Assembly (NCBI GenBank): GCA_963682055.1
Contig: OY821741.1
Coordinates: 2,797,501-2,861,500 of the forward strand
Direction: 5' to 3'
DNA length: 64,000 bases
Source: Primula veris
Taxonomy: Eukaryota > Streptophyta > Magnoliopsida > Ericales > Primulaceae
Position 1 is the first letter of the stretch; the number at the start of each line of letters is the position of its first letter. Shown one piece after another: positions 32,480-44,334 of this stretch. The translations under genes and the position numbers were made by a program. Under the pieces are notes generated by a model. It was not told where the DNA came from and searched no databases. It saw only the letters and a program-made list of their open reading frames with translations.

Positions 32480-33460
32480 CAAATCATAAAAAATCATTAA
32501 AAAATGAAAAAAATTCACAAAATTATAAAAAAAAAATCACAAAAATCACAAAAAAAATAGTTTTATTGAATTTTATGCACTTTCGACTGAACCAGATGCA
32601 CTTTCGACTGAACCAGATGCACTTTTAGCTGAACTATATGCACTTTCAGCTGAACCAGATACACTTTTAGTTGAAGTAGATGCATGTTTTACAGAACGAT
32701 ATGCACTTTTATTGAACTAGATGCACTTTTGTCTGAACCATATGCACTTTCAGCTGAACCAGATACACTTTTAGTTGAATCATTTGCAATTTCAGCTGAA
32801 CCATATGCACTTTCAGTTGTACCAGATGCACTTTTAGTTGAATCAGATGCATTTTTAACAGAACTATATGCACTATCGACTGTACTATATTTATTTTCGA
32901 CTACACTATATGCATTTTTGACTTAACTATATGTATTTTTCACTAAATTAGATACACTTTAAACTGAACCAGATGTACTTTCAGCTGAATCAGATGCACT
33001 TTTAGCTGAACTATATGCATACTCACTTTTATTGAACTATGTTTACTTTCGACTGAATTATATGCACTTTCAACGGAACTAGATGTACTTTCAGCTGAAT
33101 TGAATGCAATTTCGACTCAAATTTATGCATTTTTGACTAACTATATACACTTTCGACTGAACTATATGCACTTTTATTGAACTATATACGTTTTTGACTG
33201 AATTATATGTATTTTTGACTGAACTAGATGCACTTTCAGCTCATTTAAATTAAAAAAAAAGCACATTTATCATGGAAAAACCATTTTTTTGTATAAAAAA
33301 AATCACTTTTCGATATAAAAAGTGTTATATTGACAAAAAAAAATATATATATATTTTTTGTAATTTTTTAAAAAGTTTATGATTTTTTCATTTTTTTATA
33401 ATTTTTTTTTTTGTGATTTTTTTCATTTTTTTATAATTTTTTAAATTTTTTCCATTTCAA
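32480..33460. repeat. 21-bp minisatellite in an inverted-repeat AT-rich frame (unit 2)
   Basis: Same structure as at 15925-16905. The repeat core runs from about 32576 to 33244. It differs at a few bases from units 1 and 3. Confidence 0.8.
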
Positions 33461-33655
33461 ACTTCACAATTTAAAATAGTGGTTGTTATAATAAAAAAGA
33501 GGCATTATAATAAAAACTTCACAACAAGCCCACATTATAACGTTGGTCTGGTTTTACAACAAAAATATATTTCTCATAAAAAAGAGGCATTATTATAATC
33601 AACTTGAACATACAAATAACAATACGACAAAGGCAGGTAGATCAAATATGGAGAT

Positions 33656-35636
33656 TTAGTCATCACTATGAACAAGTAATATATTGAAAGACTCCTTTCC
33701 TAGTTTTTTTGAGCTCGAGATGTGAGTCTGGAGGTCATCGTCGCAAGCTATCAAAATAAATTCATCTTGTGGATTTGGATAGTGCACAGTATAAGATTTC
33801 TTCAGCCGCTTTGCCACTTGCTGATGAAGTTCATCGATTCCTGAGGACTCATAGAGCTTGAATTCTATGTATTTTTTATCTCCGTAATTGGCCTTTACCG
33901 TCACGTCACTGGGTTACGCCTCTGTCTAGGCCATTTTTTTATATCCGTACCGCCTACAGTAGCGCTTAAGCGTAGATCTAGAAACTACAAAACGTAACCA
34001 AACAAATTATGTAAAGAATAAAATTAAAAAAGGCCCCTTTCAGAAGGACTTTTCGAAGTTAATGAACTTGATAAAGGATGTAAAAGTTCATGAATCATGA
34101 GCATACCACCAATTGCAATTGCAGCCTCGTTGAGTGGTTTCCCAAATTGTTTCTCTAAATCTAGTTTGGAAATTGCTAATCTACCATTTCCATGAGTCGA
34201 TTGCAGTAAATCAACATAATTTGTGTCCATCTCGGCTTCGTTAGTTCTGGGGTTCTCCAAGCAGATTTCATTAAGTACTATTAAAGTTGTGCCCGTAAAT
34301 GTATCAATATTTTCTTCAGGTTTTGTCTCAGGAGCCAAGTGTTCTTTTTCCAAAATAGCTTGTGGAAACGTTGATGAGTTAACGAGGCATTCTTTAAAAC
34401 TATGGTAACAGATTTGCAGATTTAGATCATCACCGAAGATGTCATGGTTTTTCGAAGACATTTCCATTATATAGGAACAATGTTGTTCACAAATATTTCC
34501 GCTTTCTGTTGCGGAGATGATAATGGGTTGGTTCTCAGTGGTGAGGAAAACTTTGGAATCAATTTCAACGGCTTTCCATAATTGAATCAAGCACGAGTGC
34601 GGGATTAAGTCTTTATTAGACAAGTTTGTTATGATGCTCCCCCAATCTGTATGTTGGCTCATAACCATTAATCATCTACATATAGAATTTAAGGCACAAC
34701 AGGAAGAGAAAAGTGGAAAATCTAATGATTAAACCCAAATTTGTGAATCGACCTGAAATTGCTTCTTCTTTTTTTTAACAAAATTTTGTATTGTTTTAAT
34801 TTACTGCAGATTTTCAGTTAGAATCATATTGTCCCCGAAGCTTCGATGAGCCTCTATCTGTTACTAATCCATACAATCAATTAAGCCAGTTTTCTAAACT
34901 TCATACTAGGTGCTCAGTAATCAGAGTACCATAAAATGAGCAAGCACTAAACTTGTTCACATATATGTCTATGTATATAATTGATTCTTATTATTTGGCT
35001 AATGAGCTGCAGCTGAAGTACTGTAGTATGCAAACTTAAACTAAAATATGAAGTAGAAAAATAAGCTATTTTGAACTTTTTTTCAAGACGAAATTACCAA
35101 GTTACTCCCCAGATGACCTTAATCTAACAATCTATCTATGCCTTCCGATTTGCACGGGAATAAAGCTAAGACCTTCATAGATAAGAATGATGTACTTTGA
35201 TGGAAGAATTTAATACTATCACCAGTTGTAGTTATTTCCTAATACATTCATTCAAAAGAAAATTGATCACACTGATTCAAAGAAAGGGAAAAAGATAAAG
35301 ACACGGAGGCGAAGAAGAGATTTTAGGATCACCTTGGTCGTGTTGTTCATGACCGGAGGTCCAAAAAATACGGCCCACGAAATGCCCATCTCGCTGAATA
35401 TCAAGATATTGCAGATTCCTTTTCTTAACATATTCTCGAAAACTCTCGGGAAAATGATCTTCATACTTATCATCATAAAGAATATACCAATTTTCATCAA
35501 TGGGACTCCAAATATCAGCAATACCTGGAGAAAATGCCTCGGGAATTGTCAAATATTCAGGTAAAAAATCTTCAAGATCATTGTTAAGATCTCCAAAAAA
35601 ACTATCACCATTAACTTTAAAAAATGCATTCATCAT
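33656..35636 (-). pseudogene. NLP-A, NLP gene with broken RWP-RK (unit 2)
   Basis: Exons 35333-35636, 34107-34646 and 33656-33984. As in unit 1, the A7 run (T7 at 33934-33940) puts WPRQRR out of frame. Here a 5-bp duplication (GTGACGTGAC) follows, which brings the PB1 frame back in line with the upstream frame, but two stops lie between. The PB1 part (MTVKANYGDKKYIEFKL to HSDD) is a clean 82-aa ORF. A shortened protein of about 300 aa ending near YGYKKMA could still be made. Exon 2 is 9 nt shorter than in unit 1. Confidence 0.75.
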
Positions 35637-35767
35637 CCTTGCTTAAACAAGAAATTTTATAAATTGTAAAGGAAAAATTCGGAGCTGATTTTCAAAAACT
35701 AGAGAGTTTAAACAAATCAAAGGGCTCAGCACAAAAGCAACTTCAATGGTGTTTGGGGTTTAAAAGG

Positions 35768-37029
35768 TGTTAGGACCAGATTTCTGGTTTAAATATTGTT
35801 AATTGTCTATTGGTTTTTTACTAAATAAATCCTAACTGTTATTAATAACTAAGACAGGATTGACAGGTTCCAAGTACCAGTTGCAACCTCAGTTACAACC
35901 TACTAAGTCAGTAGTATTAGGTTTCAAGTACTGGTTGCAACCTAAGTTACAACCTGTTGTGACAGGTTTCAAGTACCAGTTGCAACCTCAGTTGCAACCA
36001 CAGTTCAACCTGCTGTTAAAACAGAATTCTGTCTTGTTTCATTTTTCTACATTACTACTTGTTTAATGCTAATCATTTGTTTTAAAGAATGTAGGATATA
36101 TTCTCATAAGGTCTTAAACGTGTATATGTGTTTATTGAGAATATAAATGTGTTAAGGAAAGATGTTTATAAAAGATATAAAGAGATTAGTTTATAAGGTT
36201 ATGTTTCCTTTTAATTTATATATCTCTATTCTTATGCTTGTCCTTATCACTTGATTCAATCTTTTGATTCTTATAATATTCAGTAAAGATTTGTTTAAAG
36301 ATTGATTGATATGTGGAGTTAAATGTTTCATATGTTTATGAAAAGATATTATCTTTAAGAGATCATATCTTTATATGTTTCCTTTCAAAGGAAAAGATTA
36401 ACTCCTACTTTCAAGTGTGTTACTAAACAGGTATTAATCAAAGATGATTAGAGTCAATCCATGCTGAAGAATCTCGTGATACTTGGAGAGATTGAAGCTA
36501 ATCAACCAAGTCAAAAGCAATCAAAAGATATTGAAGATACAAGATTGTTTTTACTTGTTTATATACTTAGTAACTTAAGCTTGTAAAAGTGTGTGTTCTA
36601 AATTATAAAGAACTTATTTTCTAGAGAGAATACACGTGAGCTTTAAAAAGAAAAACAATGGTGGGATGCCATTGATTTATAAGTGATAGTTATAGAGTAG
36701 GAGCAATATAGTGATAGGCAGAAAAACATAGAGGGAGTCTAAGTTTTTCATTAAGACTTGAGTCATATATTGTAAGCTTTTTATAATATCATAATCTGGG
36801 TAAGTGCCCCGGAGACGTAGCCTAGTTAGGTGAACTCCGTTGTTAAATGTGCGTGTGAATTATTTCCAAGTACATTTAATTTTAAAACAGTTTTGTCCAT
36901 TAATACACTTGGTTCCAACTGCAGTTCCAACCTCACTTGGAACCTTATACACTTGGTTCAAACTGCAGTTCCAACCCCACTTGGAACCTTACTGCAAAAC
37001 TGCATCTAGAACAACGGATAGAAATTTCA
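35768..37029 (+). repeat. 5' LTR of the Sirevirus-like element (1262 bp)
   Basis: Starts TGTTAGGACCAG and ends GAAATTTCA, with TGTTAGG following host AAAAGG. It carries several copies of a CAGTTGCAACC-like motif (35877-36010) and of TTCCAACCTCACTTGGAACC (36905-36990). Confidence 0.9.
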
Positions 37030-37031
37030 AT

Positions 37032-37043
37032 TGGTATCAGAGC
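37032..37043 (+). other. Primer-binding site (initiator Met tRNA)
   Basis: TGGTATCAGAGC, two bases after the LTR end. It is the standard PBS of many plant copia elements. Confidence 0.9.
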
Positions 37044-37088
37044 TTCACACTAGATCTTACTTAGTGTGGATCCTGTGTTCTAGTAACA

Positions 37089-40000
37089 ATGGACTTAATG
37101 AGGGAAGGAAACGCCTTCAACAAACCTCCATTGCTTGAAGGAGGAGTAAACTATGGAGTATGGAAAATTAGAATGAGGTCCTTCATCAAACAGCAGAATG
37201 AACATGCATGGAAGACTGTTATGTATGGATGGGAGGCTCCAACTACCATGGATAATGAAGGAGAACTGATTCTCTTACCTGAAGACAGATGGTCTGCTGA
37301 AGAAGACAGAAAATCAAGTGCCAACTCAACAGCCATAAACTTGATTTTTGCTGGTGTAACTCTCAGCGTATTCAGGTATATCTCTCATTGTGAAACAGCT
37401 AAAGAAGCATGGGATATTTTGCAAGTTACTTTTGAAGGAACAACTAAAGTAAAAGCTTTCAAACTTCAACAGTTAACTACCCAATTTGAGAACTTAAGAA
37501 TGGAGGAAGATGAAAACATTGAACAATTTAATGGTAGAATCTGCCACATTGCTCATCAAGCTGGAACATTAGGTGAAAAATACAGTGATGCTAAGCTTGT
37601 TAAGAAAACTCTTAGGTCACTCCCTGAAAGGTTTGAAATTAAGGTCACAGCTATTGAAGAATCAACTGACTTAGATAATCTTAAACTTGAAGAACTCATA
37701 GGAAATCTTAGTACACATGAACTAAAATTCTTCAAACATAAAAGACCAGAAAAGGGAATAGCATTTCAAGCTAAGAAATCTGAATCTAATACCTGTGATA
37801 AAATGAGTGATGAAGAACAACTAGCTTTCTTTGCAAAAAAGGTGTACAAGAAGTTTTATAAGAAAAAGGAGGATGATACTGGTTCATCTAAAAACTTTCA
37901 GAAAAAGGATAACCAGTTTAAGACAGAGTCTAGATTCAATAATAACTCTACAGGAAAGTGGAATTCCAAAGAAAAGGATAACAAAGAATACAAATCTAAA
38001 GAAATTCAGTGTAGAGAATGTAGAGGCTTTGGTCATATTCAGGCGGAGTGTGCAAACACTTTAAAAAGAAACAAAAATGCTTATATAACCACTCATAGTG
38101 ATAGTGATTCTGAGAGTAACAGTGATGAAGAGGATGGTTCAAATTTTGTTAATTTCATGGGAATAATCACTGAAAAAGAACCTACTTATGAAAGTGACTG
38201 TGAGCATGTTTCAACCCCAGTTACAACTGCCTGTGATACATATAGCAGTGATGAGGAAGAGCCTTCTGATGAAAACATTACTAAGCAATACCTTGTTCTG
38301 TATGAAAAGTATAAAAGTCTGAGTAAACAATGTTTGATCATAAGCAAGCTGAATGTTGATCTAAAGGATGAGGTCAAAAATCTTACTGAAAAGCTTAAAT
38401 TACAACTGGCTGAACTTACTGAAACTAAAAAGATAATAAAATTGCTGAATGTCTCTGCTTCAGATAAATTAGATGACATGCTGTCATATTCTAGAGGATC
38501 CAAAGATATCAGTGGTCTAGGGTACTATGGTGGTAAGAGTACAGGAAAAACTACCTTTATTGAAGCTGTTGCTAAAGCTAAAACTCATGATTTTGATCAC
38601 AAGGTTAGAAGCTCAGTTGCAACCAGAGTTGCAACCAGGAATAAAACTCAGGTTTATGTAAAGAAGGTTGGAAGCTCAGTTACAACCAAAGTTGCAACCA
38701 TGAACAAACTGAATAACTTTAGGTTGAAATTGTGCAATTTCTGTAAAAAACCTGGTCATTCTGAAATCCAGTGTTATTTAAAAAGAAACAGAAAGTATAT
38801 TTCCCAGAAAACCTGGTTAGCTTCTGTCAATAAAAATTTGAAATGGGTTTGGAAAGTTAAAGAAAAAGCAATCTTAGTTGCTAACAACAAAGCTGTTATC
38901 AACTCTTTGAATGCTGTTACTTCTAATGATTGGTATTTTGACAGTGGATGCTCTAAGCATATGACAGGTACTGCAAGCCTCCTAAAAAATGTCACCATTC
39001 TTACAGGTAACACTGTTGTGTTTGGAGGAGGAGATACAGGTAAAATTATTGGTAAAGGTACCTTAAACAAACCTGGAATGCCTGATATTGAGGATGTTTT
39101 TCTTGTAGATGGTCTAAAAGCTAATCTTATCAGTATCAGTCAACTCTGTGATAATGAAATGACTGTTAAATTTGACAAAGAAAGGTGTCTAATTACTAAT
39201 CTTAACAATGATTTAATCATGACTGGAGTTAGATCAACCAACAGTTGCTATGTGTTTGAAAAAGCTGAAAAAGAATTACCTCAAAGTAGGTGTAATCAAG
39301 CTATTACTAATAATGCAGATATTTGGCATAAAAGGCTTGGGCATGTGAATTACAAAACTTTAGATAAGCTTGTTAAAAAGGAGCTGATAAGAGGAATTCC
39401 TAAACTGAGTGCTAAAACTCAAAGTGTCTGTGGTGATTGTGCTATAGGAAAACAAACCAAAAGTATACACAAAAGTACTAGTCTAATCTACACTAAAAGA
39501 GTCTTAGAACTTCTTCACATTGACTTGATGGGTCCTATGCAAACTGCCAGTATAGGTGGTAAGAAGTACATTCTAGTAGTTGTAGATGATTTCTCTAGAT
39601 ACTCTTGGGTAGTGTTCTTAAAGGATAAGTCTGAAACTTTTGAACTATTCAAAACTCTGTGCTTAAAACTGCAAGTTGAAAAAGGTTCCACTAGTGGTAA
39701 TATTGCTAGAATTAGAAGTGATCATGGAACTGAATTTGAAAATATCAGGTTTAAAGAATTCTGCAACTCCTTAGGAATATGTCATGAGTTCTCTGCTCCT
39801 AAGACTCCACAGCAAAATGGCATAGTTGAAAGGAAAAATAGAACCATTCAGGAAATGGCTAGAGTAATGCTTAACTCTAAGAAACTTGCAAATAGATTTT
39901 GGGCTGAAGCTGTTAATACTGCCTGTCATATAGTTAATAGAGTTTATATTACTAAAGGTACTTCCATGACAGCTTATGAAATATGGAAAGGTAGAAAACC

Positions 40001-42074
40001 CAATGTAAAGTATTTTCAAGTTTTTGGATGTGTTTGTTACATTCTCAGAGATAGAGAGCATCTTGGTAAATTTGACTCTAAAAGTGATAAAGGGATTTTT
40101 CTTGGTTATGCTCAGAATAGTAGAGCATTTAGAGTTTTTAATCAAAGAACAAACTGTGTCATGGAATCTTATAATGTGTTATTTGATGATCTAAAAACTA
40201 TTGATGAGATTACAGGTGATGATGAACAGGCTGAGACTACAGAAAAAGAGAAAGAAGAAACTCAACAAACTGGAAGTTCCAGAGTGGTTGGAAGTCCAGT
40301 TGCAACTGAGGTTACAACTGAGGTTGGAACTGCAGTTGGAACCACAGTTGAAACCCAGAATGCTGCTGAATCTGAAGAAGAAGAAGAAATTTCTCATGCT
40401 CAGTCAACTAGCAGGCCTCGCTATGTAAGGACTCAGAAAAATCATTCTCTTGACAATGTCATAGGAGAAGTTACATCAGGTATGAAAACCAGAGGTAAAA
40501 GAAATAATGTTGTTCACTTTGCTTGTTATATCTCTCAGTTAGAACCTAAGAATATAAAAGAAGCTCTAGAAGATAGTGAATGGATTTTAGCTATGCAGGA
40601 TGAATTGGCCCAATTTGAGAGAAATGATGTATGGACTTTAGTACCCAGACCTTCTAATAAAAATGTTATAGGGACTAAATGGATTTTTAGAAATAAAAGT
40701 GATGAGGATGGAGTGATTATCAGGAATAAAGCTAGGCTGGTAGCTCAGGGTTATACACAAATTGAGGGAATTGACTTTGATGAAACCTTTGCACCAGTAG
40801 CTAGAATTGAATCCATTAGAATGCTGCTGTCTCTTGCATGTCTGTATGATTTTAAACTGTTTCAACTTGACATAAAGAGTGCTTTTCTGAATGGTGTGAT
40901 TAATGAAGAAGTTTATGTTTGTCAACCTAAGGGATTTGAGGATCCTAACTTTCCTGAACATGTCTATTTGTTGAAAAAGGCCTTGTATGGTCTAAAACAA
41001 GCTCCTAGAGCTTGGTATGATAGATTAACCAAGTACTTGATTGAAAAAGGTTTTAACAGAGGGGGAGTTGATAAAACTCTGTTTACTAAGAAAACCACAA
41101 AGGACATAATAATTGCTCAAATCTATGTTGATGACATTGTCTTTGGTTCTACTTCTAATAACAGAATAAAAGAATTCATTTCTGATATGAAGAATGAATT
41201 TGAAATGAGTGGAGGAGGTGAACTAACTTACTTTCTAGGATTGCAAGTTAAACAGAATGAGAAAGGAATTTTTCTGTGCCAAAGTAAGTATGCAGACAAT
41301 CTTGTTAAAAAGTTTGGTCTGAGTGAGAGTAAAGAGAAGAGAACCCCTATGAGTACTACTCTTAAACTGTCCAAAAATGATAAAGGTAAAAATGTCTGTC
41401 CCAGTCTTTATAGATCCATGATTGGAAGTTTGCTGTATTTAACTGCTAGTAGACCAGACCTTTGCTTAAGTGTAGGAGTTTGTGCCAGATATCAAGCAAA
41501 TCCTTTAGAACCTCATCTTCTAGCTGTCAAAAGAATTCTAAGGTATGTAAAAGGAACACCTCATCTAGGCCTATGGTATTCTAAAGATACAAACCATTTT
41601 CTTAGTGGCTACTGTGATGCAGATTGGGCAGGAAACATAGATGACAGAAAGAGTACTTCTGGTGGTTGTTTTTATTTTGGAAATAATCTTGTTTCTTGGT
41701 TCAGTAAAAAGCAAAATTGCATATCTTTATCTACTGCTGAGGCAGAATATGTTGCAGCTGGAAGTGGATGCACTCAACTTATTTGGATGAAACAAATGTT
41801 AACTGATTATAATGTTAAACAAGAGATATTAACTCTGTTTTGTGATAACAAAAGTGCTATAGATTTAGCCAAAAATCCAGTTCAACATTCCAGAACCAAA
41901 CATATTGATCTAAGGCATCATTTTATTAGAGAACTAGTTGAAGAAAAGAGCTTAATTTTAGAACATGTTTCAACTGAAAGACAACTAGCAGATATTTTCA
42001 CAAAGCCCCTTGATACAAACAAGTTTGAATCATTAAGAAGTGACATAGGGGTATGTCATCATCAATCTAATTGA
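37089..42074 (+). CDS. Gag-Pol polyprotein of the Sirevirus-like element (1661 aa)
   Basis: One open frame with no stops. Gag occupies about residues 1-560. It has the N-terminal LLEGGVNYGVWKIRMRSFI segment and two CCHC zinc knuckles at 308-321 and 549-562, both C-x2-C-x4-H-x4-C. The protease has DSG at 618-620. The integrase has its HHCC finger (H747, H752, C781, C784) and catalytic D812, D878 and E914 with the D-x35-E spacing. The reverse transcriptase has YVDD at 1346-1349. RNase H is in the last 150 residues (first Asp near 1510, STAEAEY further on). All catalytic residues seen are intact, so the element may be active. Two places (gag near 510-540 and the integrase-RT linker near 1065-1090) encode V-A-T / V-G-T runs from the element's dispersed GTTGCAAC motif. 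Confidence 0.95.
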   Translation: MDLMREGNAFNKPPLLEGGVNYGVWKIRMRSFIKQQNEHAWKTVMYGWEAPTTMDNEGELILLPEDRWSAEEDRKSSANSTAINLIFAGVTLSVFRYISHCETAKEAWDILQVTFEGTTKVKAFKLQQLTTQFENLRMEEDENIEQFNGRICHIAHQAGTLGEKYSDAKLVKKTLRSLPERFEIKVTAIEESTDLDNLKLEELIGNLSTHELKFFKHKRPEKGIAFQAKKSESNTCDKMSDEEQLAFFAKKVYKKFYKKKEDDTGSSKNFQKKDNQFKTESRFNNNSTGKWNSKEKDNKEYKSKEIQCRECRGFGHIQAECANTLKRNKNAYITTHSDSDSESNSDEEDGSNFVNFMGIITEKEPTYESDCEHVSTPVTTACDTYSSDEEEPSDENITKQYLVLYEKYKSLSKQCLIISKLNVDLKDEVKNLTEKLKLQLAELTETKKIIKLLNVSASDKLDDMLSYSRGSKDISGLGYYGGKSTGKTTFIEAVAKAKTHDFDHKVRSSVATRVATRNKTQVYVKKVGSSVTTKVATMNKLNNFRLKLCNFCKKPGHSEIQCYLKRNRKYISQKTWLASVNKNLKWVWKVKEKAILVANNKAVINSLNAVTSNDWYFDSGCSKHMTGTASLLKNVTILTGNTVVFGGGDTGKIIGKGTLNKPGMPDIEDVFLVDGLKANLISISQLCDNEMTVKFDKERCLITNLNNDLIMTGVRSTNSCYVFEKAEKELPQSRCNQAITNNADIWHKRLGHVNYKTLDKLVKKELIRGIPKLSAKTQSVCGDCAIGKQTKSIHKSTSLIYTKRVLELLHIDLMGPMQTASIGGKKYILVVVDDFSRYSWVVFLKDKSETFELFKTLCLKLQVEKGSTSGNIARIRSDHGTEFENIRFKEFCNSLGICHEFSAPKTPQQNGIVERKNRTIQEMARVMLNSKKLANRFWAEAVNTACHIVNRVYITKGTSMTAYEIWKGRKPNVKYFQVFGCVCYILRDREHLGKFDSKSDKGIFLGYAQNSRAFRVFNQRTNCVMESYNVLFDDLKTIDEITGDDEQAETTEKEKEETQQTGSSRVVGSPVATEVTTEVGTAVGTTVETQNAAESEEEEEISHAQSTSRPRYVRTQKNHSLDNVIGEVTSGMKTRGKRNNVVHFACYISQLEPKNIKEALEDSEWILAMQDELAQFERNDVWTLVPRPSNKNVIGTKWIFRNKSDEDGVIIRNKARLVAQGYTQIEGIDFDETFAPVARIESIRMLLSLACLYDFKLFQLDIKSAFLNGVINEEVYVCQPKGFEDPNFPEHVYLLKKALYGLKQAPRAWYDRLTKYLIEKGFNRGGVDKTLFTKKTTKDIIIAQIYVDDIVFGSTSNNRIKEFISDMKNEFEMSGGGELTYFLGLQVKQNEKGIFLCQSKYADNLVKKFGLSESKEKRTPMSTTLKLSKNDKGKNVCPSLYRSMIGSLLYLTASRPDLCLSVGVCARYQANPLEPHLLAVKRILRYVKGTPHLGLWYSKDTNHFLSGYCDADWAGNIDDRKSTSGGCFYFGNNLVSWFSKKQNCISLSTAEAEYVAAGSGCTQLIWMKQMLTDYNVKQEILTLFCDNKSAIDLAKNPVQHSRTKHIDLRHHFIRELVEEKSLILEHVSTERQLADIFTKPLDTNKFESLRSDIGVCHHQSN

Positions 42075-43047
42075 ATACTTTTGCTACATATGTCTGTATT
42101 GAGTACCTTTAATAAGTTTTATTTCTAAGGTTAAAGTCTTATTTTGAGCTATGATGTTTTTGTCTTGAAAAAGCCGCTTTTTTGGTGTCTCAAAAACAGA
42201 TGTGAGGTAACTTGTCCTTAAAAACCTCTCTGGTAATAGAGTTGCTAGCACAAAGTGCAATTTTATATGATGGTTGCAAGTTCAGTTGCAACATCAGTTG
42301 AAACCTCACACTCTCTATAGTTGGTTGGAAGTTCAGTTGCAACATCAGTTGAAACCTTGTGTTAAAAATACTGGTTGCAAGCTCAGTTGAAACATCAGTT
42401 GAAACCTCAGTCTCTGTTATAGCTGTCAAGACAAAGTCTTGTAAAATTTTGACATCACTTATACTCTTTCCTTGCTGAGGTCATCAAACTAGTTTTTGTG
42501 TAGAAATAAAAACGGATTTGCTCATTTTAAGCTCCTAAAATTTAATCTTTATTAGTGTTATTCTTTGATAAACATATTTTCTTGAGTAAATTGCTAGATT
42601 TCTTTTGTTCTCCTAAAAGCTAGATATCTGTTTAAGTTTTGTTTTTATCTTGAATCAAGTCAAATTTCCTTAAAGCTTCATTGTTTGATTTTTCAAATTT
42701 TGGATGAATCTGTTTTGAAAAAGGAATGTTTATCTGTTTAATTGGCTGAAGTTATCTTATTGCCAACTGTTTCTTGCGTAATCTTAGTATGATTTTCTTT
42801 TAAAATCTGTTGATAATATACTTCCTATGTTTAAGCCTAAATTTGCTGCTTAATTGATTTGCATGTATCTATTTCCAATTTCAAAAAGATATGGTCTTTA
42901 TTGCTATTTATACAAACATCTTTTTACTATCCAAAATCAATTACTTTTTACAGAATAACTCTCTCTCTCTCATCCCTGTAAAACCCTAGGCTTGCTGTAG
43001 AAACCCACTGCAAGGTTCTAAGTAAGGTTCTAACCCCAGTTGCAACC
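42075..43047 (+). other. Spacer between pol and the extra ORF, with 50-bp repeats
   Basis: Three copies of a unit of about 50 bp starting GGTTG.AAG.TCAGTTG lie at 42272, 42323 and 42373. CT-rich DNA (CTCTCTCTCTCATCCC, near 42960) and a GTTGCAACC copy precede the next start codon. No gene is seen. Confidence 0.7.
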
Positions 43048-44334
43048 ATGTCATCAAACCCTTCTAAAAACCCCAATTCTGATGATGATTGCACCCTCAG
43101 AGATTTTATGAATAAATCTCCATCACGTCAAGGTTCCAAATCAAAGGTAAGTGAGTCTTCCTCACCCAAAATTAAGCGCACTAAGAAGCGTGCTAGAAGG
43201 AATTTTGATAATGACCCTGTTACTGCTAAGTTTGAGTATGTTCCAACAAACAATAATGTTGATCCTCGTTTCTGGAGTAGGACAACATATAGGAGGTTTA
43301 GGGGAATGGCTAGTAAAGAAATTCTGTGTGAAAGAAGGCTTAATTTAGTTAGCTATCCTCACATACAAGTGTATGTTGAGAAATTACTCTCTGCTGTTGG
43401 CTTAGCCAAAACTGTTTGTTATGCAGACTCCTATTACCCTGCTGTTGTAAAAGAATTCTATTCCAATTTAAGTAGTGGTGTCTTTGAAGAGGGTAATCCT
43501 AAGTATGGAAGAGTGTTTTTGAGAGGTGTAACTTTGGATTTCACCCCTAAGTTGATTAATGACTATCTGTGTTGTCCTAGTCCTACTATAGACAACAATG
43601 CTGAACCAGATTTAGAAATTCTAGCTTTAATTCTAACTGGGAAGAACAATAGGTTTGATGGTCATTCCATCAAAACATCCTCTCTCACATTAAGTGCTGC
43701 TGTGTTGCACAAAATTGCTAGGTTTAACTGGACACCCACCAAACAATCTTCCAAAGTCAACAAAGATATGGCTATTTTTCTATACAGGATTATGTCTTCA
43801 CTACCCATCAACCTTGGCCTTCATATCTTTAATCTTATAAAGGAATTTAGTGATGATAATTCACCTTCCATTCTGCTTCCTTTCCCTTGCCTCATATCTA
43901 GTCTTCTTCTGGGCCAAGTCTCTTCTATGCATAGAGATTCTCCCATTAGTATCACTCATGAACCAATCACAGATTGTCCCTCTGCTCTTTATATTTCTGC
44001 CAAACTACTGAAGGAAGGACATGTCAATGACATTTCTGGGGACAAAGGGAAAGAAAAGGAAGAAGAACCTTCATCTGCTCCTTCAGCAAAGAAGAAAGGA
44101 GTAAAGTGGTACTTACTCCAGAAGCTGGCTTATAATCAAGAAAGGAGAGCTGAATTGGATGCTGATGATTATCAAATCAATAAGCTGCTGGTGGATATTA
44201 TTGAGAGTGAGGATGATGATGATAGTGATGGTGTATCAATCAGCAGTGAGGATGAAAATGCAGAAGATGAAGAAGTGGTAAGGCAAAATCCTCTAAGAGA
44301 AAGACCCCCACAGTGTGATATTCCAAGTGACTAA
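43048..44334 (+). CDS. Extra 3' ORF of the Sirevirus-like element (428 aa, 'env-like' position)
   Basis: Begins MSSNPSKNPNSDDDCTLRDF. The first 60 residues are Ser/Lys-rich with a basic patch (PKIKRTKKRARRN). The centre (about 75-290) has the pattern FRGMASKEILCERRLNL, then YADSYYPAVVKEFYSNL and FLRGVTLDFTPKLINDYL, which resembles the putative plant transposon protein domain found in many plant repeat-encoded proteins. The C-terminus is acidic. I see no signal peptide or clear transmembrane anchor, so an envelope role is not supported by the sequence. In SIRE elements the ORF at this position is called env-like by location. The product may be a nuclear or DNA-associated accessory protein (inference). 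Confidence 0.75.
   Translation: MSSNPSKNPNSDDDCTLRDFMNKSPSRQGSKSKVSESSSPKIKRTKKRARRNFDNDPVTAKFEYVPTNNNVDPRFWSRTTYRRFRGMASKEILCERRLNLVSYPHIQVYVEKLLSAVGLAKTVCYADSYYPAVVKEFYSNLSSGVFEEGNPKYGRVFLRGVTLDFTPKLINDYLCCPSPTIDNNAEPDLEILALILTGKNNRFDGHSIKTSSLTLSAAVLHKIARFNWTPTKQSSKVNKDMAIFLYRIMSSLPINLGLHIFNLIKEFSDDNSPSILLPFPCLISSLLLGQVSSMHRDSPISITHEPITDCPSALYISAKLLKEGHVNDISGDKGKEKEEEPSSAPSAKKKGVKWYLLQKLAYNQERRAELDADDYQINKLLVDIIESEDDDDSDGVSISSEDENAEDEEVVRQNPLRERPPQCDIPSD

Noticed and set aside
42190..42429. A 79-codon minus-strand ORF in the Sirevirus spacer
   Set aside because: It is the complement of the 50-bp motif repeats and has no independent support.
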